A stretch of 64,000 nt of DNA from a virus. Positions 29,596-37,344 of the stretch are shown here, in pieces. The DNA lies in IMG/VR virus record IMGVR_UViG_3300042905_002309, positions 62,001 through 126,000 of that record; one strand, 5' to 3'. The translations under genes were made by a program, and so were the position numbers. Under the pieces are notes generated by a model. That model was not told the DNA's origin. It searched no databases and worked only from the letters and a program-made list of their open reading frames with translations. How positions within the stretch are numbered: position 1 is the stretch's first letter; each line of letters begins with the position of its first letter.

Positions 29596-30693
29596 TTAAA
29601 TACCTAAAGTCAATTGTCCACCAGTACCTGCGGGTGTGCCATCAATAACGGGTTTAGGGCCACCAACCGATGGAGCAGGATTAGTTCTGTGTGAAAATCT
29701 TGAATCAATTTTATCTTTAATTTCTGGTGTTAATTCTACTGCATCAAAGTTACCCCAATTTGATTTACCTTGTGCTAACATTTTCTTACGATAAATTGCA
29801 ATAGCTTGTAAAGGATTAAATGCCCAAGAAACAGCATAACCACGATAGTCTCTATCAGATGAACCATCTCTGAGTGATATACCATCTTTTCTGATTAAAA
29901 ATGGAGTTTTGGATACGAGAGCTTCATTTAAACGTTTTAAATATTCATGACCTTCTGGTAGACATTTTACTTTATAACCAATACCATATTTTTCCATACT
30001 TCTTGCAACAGGACCACCTCTACCTTTGGCAATATCATCTGGTGAACTTACTGCAAATACAACAACATTTTTATTATCTAAAATTAATCGTTCACCAACT
30101 TTTGGTGGATTTACCCCAACAGGAATATCAAGCGTAAAATATTGACTACCATAACTTTCAGGAGTTGATGTTAAAAATTTGTTATACTCTTTTGACTCAC
30201 GCACAAGCGTTCTGCGAATCATAGGAGTTTTCTGTTTCTTCTTTTTACCCTTACCCTTCGAACCAAATCCTAAAATCTTAGGCATACGAGCATCACCGGG
30301 TGCGTAATTATCACCACTAAATGGTGTAGCTGTAGTTACAACATTAGGGCCAAACATACTACCAGCACCACCTGCCATTGTGTTTTCTTTTAAATCTTTT
30401 GCATCCATTTCAGCAACCATATCTTTAAAACTCTGCTTAACACCCCTTTTAAGTTTGCCTTCCATTTTGTCCAATTCTTTGTAATAATCGGAACCGATTT
30501 TAGAGTCTTTCTTCTTCGGAAATTCGGCTGTATGCTGTTTTGCAATTTTTTCGGCTTTTTTCTGATCATCGGTGTGCTCTTTTTCTATTTTAGAACCTTT
30601 TTTAATCATTTTAGGATCGAAATCTGAGGTTTTAGTGCCTAATAGGTCTACTACTTCATTTAAATGTGCTTTAAAAATGTCTAAAAATTTCAT
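29596..30693 (-). CDS. internal-head-type protein carrying a capsid-protein N-arm copy
   Basis: 365 residues from MKFLDIFKAHLNE|VV, a targeting-type N-terminus. After a Lys-rich coiled segment comes LKE|NTMAGGAG (E103), then SGDNYAPGDARMPKIL (126-141), a basic insert GFGSKGKGKKKKQK and TPMIRRTL. This repeats the capsid protein's LTE|NSFAGQGG, SGDNYAPGDARLPKVL and PMIRRTF in the same order. The C-terminal ~190 residues (YFTLDIPVGVNPPKVGERLIL, DDIAKGRGGPVARSMEKYG, YRGYAVSWAFNPLQA) form an unrecognised domain. The start at 30693 follows an AGAGGATAA site; an upstream ATG is rejected. A capsid-bound or packaged cargo is inferred. Confidence 0.72.
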   Translation of the reverse strand: MKFLDIFKAHLNEVVDLLGTKTSDFDPKMIKKGSKIEKEHTDDQKKAEKIAKQHTAEFPKKKDSKIGSDYYKELDKMEGKLKRGVKQSFKDMVAEMDAKDLKENTMAGGAGSMFGPNVVTTATPFSGDNYAPGDARMPKILGFGSKGKGKKKKQKTPMIRRTLVRESKEYNKFLTSTPESYGSQYFTLDIPVGVNPPKVGERLILDNKNVVVFAVSSPDDIAKGRGGPVARSMEKYGIGYKVKCLPEGHEYLKRLNEALVSKTPFLIRKDGISLRDGSSDRDYRGYAVSWAFNPLQAIAIYRKKMLAQGKSNWGNFDAVELTPEIKDKIDSRFSHRTNPAPSVGGPKPVIDGTPAGTGGQLTLGI

Positions 30694-30725
30694 TGACTTA
30701 TCCTCTTTTCGTGATACTATGAAAC

Positions 30726-30733
30726 TATTTAGT
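30726..30733 (-). promoter_or_regulatory. late promoter of the N-arm protein gene
   Basis: Minus strand ACTAAATA-gtttc, 32 nt before 30693. The complementary strand right beside it carries AGGAG for the divergent plus gene at 30748. Confidence 0.62.
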
Positions 30734-30747
30734 AGGAGAATAAACAA

Positions 30748-30939
30748 ATGAGTAAAACAAATGCTGATTTTTGGATGGAAGACGTTACTACGATTTCTTT
30801 AAAAGCTATGGAAGTCATTGAAGAAGCACTTAAAGAGTACGGAATAACGTTAGAAGCTGGTGTAGATGATGAAATTTATTTACCTATGTTTTCTGTATTA
30901 GAACGTTTATCGAATGGGAATTATAGACATGAACACTAA
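30748..30939 (+). CDS. hypothetical small acidic protein
   Basis: 63 residues, acidic and helical (TISLKAMEVIEEALKEYGITLE, VLERLSNGNY). No family. TAGGAG lies 9 nt upstream of the ATG. It opens the plus-strand block that runs into the recombination genes and overlaps the next gene by 11 nt. Confidence 0.6.
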   Translation: MSKTNADFWMEDVTTISLKAMEVIEEALKEYGITLEAGVDDEIYLPMFSVLERLSNGNYRHEH

Positions 30940-31159
30940 AAAGACTCCCATGAGGGCTTTAAAAATCGTTTTTAATGATGGTACTGATCCAAAAGAGATC
31001 GAGATTGGTAAATATACACAGATTCTCAAACCACTTAACAAAGTATTATTTCACATGGATAAACTTGATGATGGTAAAATCCTTTTGATTGTAGGTGCAG
31101 ATTTTGTGGAAGACTTTCGTAAAGTCGATAGAATTGAAGTAGTAAGGAATGACATATGA
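30929..31159 (+). CDS. hypothetical small protein upstream of uvsY
   Basis: 76 residues from MNTKKTPMRALKIVFNDG. It is beta-rich (LKIVFNDGTDPKEIEIGKYTQI, KILLIVGADFVEDF), a likely small barrel or sandwich. It overlaps uvsY by 4 nt (ATGA). A function in recombination is suggested only by coupling. Confidence 0.6.
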   Translation: MNTKKTPMRALKIVFNDGTDPKEIEIGKYTQILKPLNKVLFHMDKLDDGKILLIVGADFVEDFRKVDRIEVVRNDI

Positions 31160-31563
31160 GTACACTTAAAGAAACGTTAGCAAAATACACAGCAGAGATA
31201 AATGAAGACATACATTTAGATAGAGTAAATGTGTCGGATATGGTTTTAAAGGTACCCGGAATTAAACATAAATGGGTTGCACGTTTAATGAATCATAAAG
31301 CAGATGTATTAGAATTAATTGAAGCACGAGAGACAGCAATTTCACATCTTATTAAGAAAATTAAATCCGAATCACCAGTAACCATCAACGATTTACTTGC
31401 CAGTAAAGAAGCTGAAAGACATGAATTAATCACTAAAGTCGATAAAGAAATGCGTGATCAGCGTAATATTATCGAATATCTTGAAAAGGTAGAAAAACTC
31501 ATGTCACAGATTACTTTTGATATTAAAAATCTCACTGAATTAAATAAACAAGAGACAATGTAG
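31156..31563 (+). CDS. uvsY: recombination mediator, UvsY-like
   Basis: 135 residues (T4 UvsY is 137), highly helical. UvsY loads UvsX on gp32-coated ssDNA. The pattern is LDRVNVSDMVLKVPGIKHKWVARLMNHKADVLELIEAR, then a linker, then KVDKEMRDQRNIIEYLEKVEKLMSQITFDIKNLTEL, matching the two-helix-block layout of UvsY proteins of T4 relatives. It directly precedes uvsW as in T4. Assignment rests on size, pattern and synteny. Confidence 0.75.
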   Translation: MSTLKETLAKYTAEINEDIHLDRVNVSDMVLKVPGIKHKWVARLMNHKADVLELIEARETAISHLIKKIKSESPVTINDLLASKEAERHELITKVDKEMRDQRNIIEYLEKVEKLMSQITFDIKNLTELNKQETM

Positions 31564-31573
31564 TAAATAATTC

Positions 31574-31601
31574 TTGACTTCTTATTTTTGTATGTTAATA
31601 T
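31574..31601 (+). promoter_or_regulatory. early promoter, leaderless type, for uvsW
   Basis: TTGACT, 16 bp ending TGT, TAATAT, 6 nt (atagaa), ATG. Confidence 0.7.
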
Positions 31602-31607
31602 ATAGAA

Positions 31608-33257
31608 ATGCACATAGTAATAGATTTAGATTCAGTAAGGGATAAAGGCATTATAAAGAGTGATTCACTCGATATGATACGTGAATTCTTTTCTGAGGCT
31701 GACCCAAAGGCCAGTTTGATGAAGAATCTTTACAAATCAAAGGCACGTTTTATACCATCACGAAAGTATGCTATTACAGAAGCAGGACGTTTTGAATTAG
31801 GTTTATTGGTTGATATAATCAATTACATAAAGAGTTTAAATGCCCCATTCAGAATTATATTTTCTGAACAATTTAAAGCTCGTTATCTATCAGCATATCC
31901 CTTTGCAGAAGAACCATTAACAAAATTGAGTTTGGAATTATATGATTTCCAGCGTATAGGTGTAGTTAAAGCATTGAAGAATGGAAATGGATTACTTATT
32001 GAACCTACTGGTGCAGGTAAGACTTTAATGCAAGGAACTATTATTGCTACTGTAATGGCTCACAAACCAGAAAGCAGAGTATTATTAATCACACTCACAC
32101 ATTTAATTGACCAAATTTACAACGAATTGGTATCATACGGTATTGATCCAATTAATATTTCAAGATGGTCTGGTGGACACGAATTAGATCGTAGTAAAAG
32201 TATTGTAATATGTGGACCAAATATTCTTTACAGTAAAATAGATAATGTAGAACTTGAGATGAAAAAGGTGAAGATTATTTTTCTTACTATGAAAAAAACC
32301 TATGATACAGATCAAAGTCTATCACCTGCCGCTAAATCGAAGTTACAACTACAAATGCGTGAAGCGAAGGATAAACTTGAGTCACTTGAAGTGAAACTTA
32401 CAGAGAATAAAGTTATCCATAATTTCCTTGGTGAGATTGATTTACTTATTGCAGATGAAATCCATTCATGGAAAAAGGACGGAGAAATCACCAACGTTTT
32501 GAAGTACATAAACACACGTAATCGCTTCGGGTTTACTGGCACGTTACCAGAAATGAAGATCGATCAATGGAGTATTATTGGACATTTTGGCCCTATTGTC
32601 CATGAATCTAAACGTGAACAACTTGTAGCTGATAAACACATTTCTGATACAGATGTACGTATTATATTATTAGAGCATAAGAGTCCACCAAACTTCAAGC
32701 CACCACATATAAGTGAGCGTGAGGAAGATGAAACTTCAACGGAATATTATGAACGTGAATTGGAGTATATTCATCATAACGTATTCAGAAACAATGTAAT
32801 TAAAAAGATTGCCGATAAAACTGCAAAGAACACATTAATTTTGATAGATCGTCTTGAACATGGTGATTATCTATATGAATTTTTGAAATCAAATTTACCT
32901 AATAAAGAGGTTTATTATATTAAAGGAGAAGTTGAAGATGAGGAACGTTCAAAGATAACCGCTTTAATGGAGAAGCAAGACAACGTTGTTTGTATTGCTA
33001 TGTCGAGAATATTCAGCACAGGTGTAAACATCAAAAACTTGCATTATATTGTGTTCACTTCGGCAGGAAAAGCCAAAGTAAAAAACATTCAGAGTATCGG
33101 GCGTGGAGTCCGTAAGTTAGAGGGTAAGATTAAGGTAGTTATTTTCGATTTATGCGATAACCTTTTCTACTCTATGAGACATTTAGATCAAAGGACTAAA
33201 GTATATGACAATGACCAAATCAGTTACCAAATCACCAAAATTAAAGAAAGTACTTAA
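31608..33257 (+). CDS. uvsW: DNA/RNA helicase UvsW
   Basis: 549 residues (T4 UvsW 503). This SF2 helicase unwinds R-loops and branched DNA and helps switch T4 to recombination-dependent replication. Visible motifs: Q-like LYDFQRIGV near 117, Walker A EPTGAGKT near 131-138, Walker B ADEIHSW near 282, motif III GFTGTLP near 307 and motif VI QSIGRGVRK near 499. An insertion with a coiled coil lies between Ia and II (KSKLQLQMREAKDKLESLEVKL). It overlaps the sigma factor gene by 53 nt. Confidence 0.93.
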   Translation: MHIVIDLDSVRDKGIIKSDSLDMIREFFSEADPKASLMKNLYKSKARFIPSRKYAITEAGRFELGLLVDIINYIKSLNAPFRIIFSEQFKARYLSAYPFAEEPLTKLSLELYDFQRIGVVKALKNGNGLLIEPTGAGKTLMQGTIIATVMAHKPESRVLLITLTHLIDQIYNELVSYGIDPINISRWSGGHELDRSKSIVICGPNILYSKIDNVELEMKKVKIIFLTMKKTYDTDQSLSPAAKSKLQLQMREAKDKLESLEVKLTENKVIHNFLGEIDLLIADEIHSWKKDGEITNVLKYINTRNRFGFTGTLPEMKIDQWSIIGHFGPIVHESKREQLVADKHISDTDVRIILLEHKSPPNFKPPHISEREEDETSTEYYERELEYIHHNVFRNNVIKKIADKTAKNTLILIDRLEHGDYLYEFLKSNLPNKEVYYIKGEVEDEERSKITALMEKQDNVVCIAMSRIFSTGVNIKNLHYIVFTSAGKAKVKNIQSIGRGVRKLEGKIKVVIFDLCDNLFYSMRHLDQRTKVYDNDQISYQITKIKEST

Positions 33258-33867
33258 AGTAAAGACGCTTAAATTATCAGCAGGAACCAAGAGACATAAT
33301 AAAGTTATGGATTTTGATAAAGAAGTCTGTGTAGATAATTCTGTAGATGTAGACTATCATCTTTATGATCCAGAACATTTAGAAGAATCTGAAATAGTCC
33401 ATTCAGATGAAATTGAAGAAATTCCTGCTGCTGTTATTTCAAAAATTAAAAAGATTAAAATTAAAGAAGAAAAGAAAAAGTATTATGTGGATAATGATAC
33501 ATTTGAAACACTAATTCAGGACTTCTATGATACTGATAAATTCTCTGATGAATTGGCTATGATTCTGTATAATATTGCGAATCGTGTAGCATTTATGCCA
33601 AATTTCATCAATTATAGTTATAAAGATGAAATGATTGGGGATGGATTACTTAAAGAAATTCAGACTATTAAATCTAAGAAGTTTGATGTTAAACGTGGTA
33701 AAGCATTCAATTATTTTACTACAATCGTATGGAATGCATTTATTGGTCGAATTAAAAGTGAACAAAAAGAACACACACTTTTAAAGGAACATCAAGAGCG
33801 TGAATATGATATTTTAACTAGTGGAAGAAGAATCACAGTTAACGATCATGTAGATACTTGCGACTAA
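33205..33867 (+). CDS. 55: late-promoter sigma factor, T4 gp55-like
   Basis: 220 residues (T4 185). gp55 directs host RNA polymerase to TATAAATA late promoters together with the gp45 clamp. The core AMILYNIANRVAFMPNFINYSYKDEMIGDGLLKEI followed by KFDVKRGKAFNYFTTIVWNAFIGRIKSEQK matches the region-2-like gp55 domain. The first ~90 residues are a charged extension with long Lys/Glu runs. The start at 33205 lies inside uvsW; a later start at 33310 (MDFDKEV) cannot be excluded. Its presence agrees with the many nnTAAATA promoters here. Confidence 0.88.
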   Translation: MTMTKSVTKSPKLKKVLKVKTLKLSAGTKRHNKVMDFDKEVCVDNSVDVDYHLYDPEHLEESEIVHSDEIEEIPAAVISKIKKIKIKEEKKKYYVDNDTFETLIQDFYDTDKFSDELAMILYNIANRVAFMPNFINYSYKDEMIGDGLLKEIQTIKSKKFDVKRGKAFNYFTTIVWNAFIGRIKSEQKEHTLLKEHQEREYDILTSGRRITVNDHVDTCD

Positions 33868-33869
33868 GA

Positions 33870-33897
33870 TTGACTTTATCGAATCTTTTGATATTAT
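33870..33897 (+). promoter_or_regulatory. early promoter, leaderless type, for gp47
   Basis: TTGACT, 16 bp ending TGA, TATTAT, 6 nt (agggac), ATG. Confidence 0.72.
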
Positions 33898-33903
33898 AGG
33901 GAC

Positions 33904-34983
33904 ATGATAAATATCTACAACCCAAAAATTGCTTTAATTTCTGACATCCATCTTGGAATTCATACTAACAGTGAGGTATGGCATAAGATTATGTTGGATT
34001 ATGCTGTATGGTTACGTGATGAACTTATTACCAAAGGTATTAAAGATATCTTTGTATTAGGTGATATTTTTAATGATCGTTCAGATATAGGTGTGCAAAC
34101 CCTTCATGTAGCCGAATCTTTCTTTAAGACTTTTACTGATGGATTGTACAATTTTAATGTAGTATTAATAACTGGTAATCACGACAGTTTCTTTCATGAT
34201 AAAGCAGATGTGAATAGTATTAGTATCTTAAAAGGTTGGAAAAATATCACAGTTGTAGACAAATTGGAGATAGCTGAATGGTCAGGTAAGAAATACGCTT
34301 TTGTACCGTGGGGTGTTGATATTAACACACTACCTAACGATTTATCTGGAATATTTGGACACTTCGAAATTAATACATTTAAAGTCAATAACAATAAGAT
34401 TTGTGAACATGGTGTTGATTCTGATCTATTACTATCAAAGGCACCAAATGTTTATAGTGGTCATTATCACACTCCACAAGCAAGAAAATACCCCAACGGT
34501 AAGATTCTATATTTAGGTTGTCCATATGCACAACGATGGAGTGATGTAGACGATACTAAAGGCTATTATATCATGGACATCAAGACTGATGATATTGACT
34601 TCTTTCCGAACAATGTTAGTCCAAAATATTACAAGATTAAGTTATCAGATTTAATGGATAAAGAAAAACGTCCAGAAATCAAGTGCAGAATACCGGGTAA
34701 TTTCATTAAAATTATTGTCGATAAGAAATTAGATTATGAGATGTTTGAAAAATTACAAACTAGTCTTAATGCGTTGAAACCAATGGATTTAGGTAGTGAT
34801 TTTAGTGAACGAAGCACTATTGAGACACCAGAAGTTTATGAAGCAGTTGATATGGATATACCTGTTCTTATACCAGAATATGTAGATTTACTTGATAAAC
34901 CAGATTTACGTGATAAGATAATTGCTGAAATGGATGAGATTTATAACACAGCTTTAACTAAAGTAAAGATTGAGAGCAACTAA
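33904..34983 (+). CDS. 47: recombination nuclease subunit, T4 gp47 (SbcD/Mre11)-like
   Basis: 359 residues (T4 339). With gp46 it resects DNA ends for recombination-dependent replication. Metallophosphoesterase motifs: SDIHLG near 13-18, GDIFNDR near 58-64, GNHDS near 93-97 and SGHYHTPQ near 191-198. The downstream glycosyltransferase gene starts in the stop codon (TAATG). In T4, 46 and 47 are neighbours; here an island of glycan and nucleotide genes separates them by 8.7 kb. Confidence 0.94.
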   Translation: MINIYNPKIALISDIHLGIHTNSEVWHKIMLDYAVWLRDELITKGIKDIFVLGDIFNDRSDIGVQTLHVAESFFKTFTDGLYNFNVVLITGNHDSFFHDKADVNSISILKGWKNITVVDKLEIAEWSGKKYAFVPWGVDINTLPNDLSGIFGHFEINTFKVNNNKICEHGVDSDLLLSKAPNVYSGHYHTPQARKYPNGKILYLGCPYAQRWSDVDDTKGYYIMDIKTDDIDFFPNNVSPKYYKIKLSDLMDKEKRPEIKCRIPGNFIKIIVDKKLDYEMFEKLQTSLNALKPMDLGSDFSERSTIETPEVYEAVDMDIPVLIPEYVDLLDKPDLRDKIIAEMDEIYNTALTKVKIESN

Positions 34984-35843
34984 TGAATAATAAAATCGGA
35001 ATTGGTGTAGTGACCTACAATAGAGTGGATTTTTTCAAACAATGTATTAATACTATCCCTGATGGAGTTGGTACACTAGTCGTTATTAATGACGGTACAC
35101 CATATTCAAGTGATGCATATCCATCAAAAATCAAAGAAGTTATTCAACATACAACAAATAAATGCGTAGGTGTTTCAAAAAACGAAGCCCTACGCTACTT
35201 AAAACAAGACGGTTGCGAACATCTATTCCTAATCGAAGATGATATGCTTATCAAGCGTCCTGATGTCTTTGAAACATATATCAAAGCTGCAAGTAAATCA
35301 GGTATTTGGCATATGAACTATGGTCCGGGAAGTCCTTTAAATCGTGTCCAAGACCCTGAAATTCTTAAACTCGATCTAGCTGGTAGAGATAAGTGGGATA
35401 AACATTCCCCAATTAATCCAAGATGTATTATCGATTATGGTGATGGAGTTCAAATTGCTTTATACAAGCATACAGTAGCTATGTTCTCATATTTCTTAAA
35501 GGGAGTTATCACAAACTGTGGTTATTTTGATGAACGATTCCAAAACGCATGGGAACACGTTGAACATACTTACAGGATTATCAAAGCTGGATTACATCCC
35601 CCATTCTGGAATTTTGCTGATATCTATGACAGTACGGAATATCTTCAAGAAATTGAAGGAGCTATCGAAAATTCTAGTATTACTAAGGATGATGCTAAAT
35701 GGAAACGTAATATCCATAACGGTGCCGAGTTGTACCAACATTTACATGGACATTATCCTGCACAGATAAAAGACGCTTCACCAGAAGAAGTTCAGGAAAC
35801 ATTAAGACATATCAAGACTAATTATTCCAGAGAATTGACATGA
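34983..35843 (+). CDS. family 2-type glycosyltransferase
   Basis: 286 residues. A GT-A fold is indicated by IGVVTYNRVDFFKQCINTIPDG (start), LVVINDGTPY, GVSKNEALRYL and the metal-binding LIEDDML near 93-99. Donor and acceptor are unknown. No signal or membrane segment, so it acts in the cytoplasm. It is translationally coupled to gp47 (TAATG) and to the next glycosyltransferase (ATGA). Confidence 0.82.
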   Translation: MNNKIGIGVVTYNRVDFFKQCINTIPDGVGTLVVINDGTPYSSDAYPSKIKEVIQHTTNKCVGVSKNEALRYLKQDGCEHLFLIEDDMLIKRPDVFETYIKAASKSGIWHMNYGPGSPLNRVQDPEILKLDLAGRDKWDKHSPINPRCIIDYGDGVQIALYKHTVAMFSYFLKGVITNCGYFDERFQNAWEHVEHTYRIIKAGLHPPFWNFADIYDSTEYLQEIEGAIENSSITKDDAKWKRNIHNGAELYQHLHGHYPAQIKDASPEEVQETLRHIKTNYSRELT

Positions 35844-36625
35844 AAATAACTATAGGAACCAATTATTTTAATACATATGATCGTCAGACACGAGCACAAG
35901 AATGTTTACGGGAATTAAAACGTAGACATTCTGAAATATCTCTTTATGATGTACAATTCATGGATGATTTTTCTGGTCTTATTGATGATTTCAAAACTTT
36001 ACCTGTATTAACCAGATCAAGTAGAGATGTGACAGATGGTAAGAAAAAGCTACCATTCGTTAATGATATTTTCAACGTACTTAGCGAAACTGATGCTGAT
36101 TATTTTGTATTCACTAATAGCGATATTTTGATAACTGAACCACTAATCACTAAAATATTATCAGAACAAATTAAAGCTACACCATGTAATAGATTAGATA
36201 TTTATCCCTTGAAATCGTTAACAAGTGAGATAATACCTTACAGATGGGAGATCGGTGGATTTGATACGTTTGTATTCAATAATAACTGGTATAAAGCTAA
36301 TAAACATCATTTTGAAGACTTCTTAATGGGTTCTGTATGGTTTGATCATCATTATGCAGGAATCATGAAAAAGTTGACTAACGATCCTTTACAGAACACA
36401 TTTCCACCGTCAATATTACATGAGATGCACAATAAGAATTGGTCTTTTGATGATGTGGAATCTAAATTCAATGCGAAACAGTATGAAAATTCAAAATACA
36501 AACATCTAAGTAAAGTATGGGATGATTATTTTGCACAATATTTAAAGAACAGTCGTCAAAACGGATTCGTATTGATTCCAGAGGATCATGAGAAACTTCT
36601 AGAGAAAGATTTTTTCAAAACATGA
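35840..36625 (+). CDS. glycosyltransferase-like protein (GT-A fold)
   Basis: 261 residues. The start MKITIGTNYFNTYDRQTRAQECLREL, then VLSETDADYFVFTNSDILIT, resembles the nucleotide-sugar domain with a DxD-like NSD site. KWYKANKH and WFDHHYAGIMKKL lie further on. No exact family is named. It is coupled by ATGA overlaps at both ends within the island. Confidence 0.68.
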   Translation: MKITIGTNYFNTYDRQTRAQECLRELKRRHSEISLYDVQFMDDFSGLIDDFKTLPVLTRSSRDVTDGKKKLPFVNDIFNVLSETDADYFVFTNSDILITEPLITKILSEQIKATPCNRLDIYPLKSLTSEIIPYRWEIGGFDTFVFNNNWYKANKHHFEDFLMGSVWFDHHYAGIMKKLTNDPLQNTFPPSILHEMHNKNWSFDDVESKFNAKQYENSKYKHLSKVWDDYFAQYLKNSRQNGFVLIPEDHEKLLEKDFFKT

Positions 36626-37344
36626 GTACATTAGGTATAATACAGCCAATGCGTATAGGTGACATTATCATATGTTTACCTATCGCAAAATATTATAAAG
36701 AGCAAGGTTACGATATAATCTGGCCTATTCTAAAGCCTTATATTAATATGTTTAAACGACATGTTGATTATGTTGATTTTTTACCTATTGAACCAAGTTG
36801 GCATATGTGTGTGCATGATTCTAGAGTAGCTGTTAAAGAACATCAAAAATTAGAATTGATATTTCATTATCCACAGACACAACAATTAACCCAACAATAC
36901 ACACAACAGGATTTATGGAGTTTTGATGAATTTAAGTATAAATTATCCAATGTACCATTCGATTTAAAATGGAAATTAGATATCAAGAGAGATTATGATA
37001 GAGAATTAGATTTATACAATAAATTAATTAAAAACCCTGATTACGTAGTTTACCAGAAAAAATCATCAGATTGTCAATCAGATGTGGTGTTAAATTTAAA
37101 CGGAAAACCATATGATATCATCGAATTAAATGAATATACGGATGATATATTTGATTGGCTAACGATTTTAGAACGAGCGAAGAAACTTGTATTAATTGAA
37201 AGTTGTTTCAGTAATTTAGTCGATCAATTACAAATAAAAACAGATAAAGTACTCATAACAAAAACAGGATATTATGACGCAAAATTACAAGATGGCACAC
37301 ACAAAGGTATGCCTAGATTGCGTGGAAATTGGGAGATAATATGA
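36622..37344 (+). CDS. GT-B / heptosyltransferase-like protein
   Basis: 240 residues. The first segment MSTLGIIQPMRIGDIIICLPIAKYYKEQGYDI is typical of GT9 heptosyltransferase-like proteins (R-x-GD-x-xxxLP), and LERAKKLVLIESCFSNLVDQL recalls the acceptor-side motif (SxxxH is not complete). It is shorter than full heptosyltransferases (about 320-350), so it may be reduced. It is coupled to both neighbours by ATGA. Confidence 0.65.
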   Translation: MSTLGIIQPMRIGDIIICLPIAKYYKEQGYDIIWPILKPYINMFKRHVDYVDFLPIEPSWHMCVHDSRVAVKEHQKLELIFHYPQTQQLTQQYTQQDLWSFDEFKYKLSNVPFDLKWKLDIKRDYDRELDLYNKLIKNPDYVVYQKKSSDCQSDVVLNLNGKPYDIIELNEYTDDIFDWLTILERAKKLVLIESCFSNLVDQLQIKTDKVLITKTGYYDAKLQDGTHKGMPRLRGNWEII

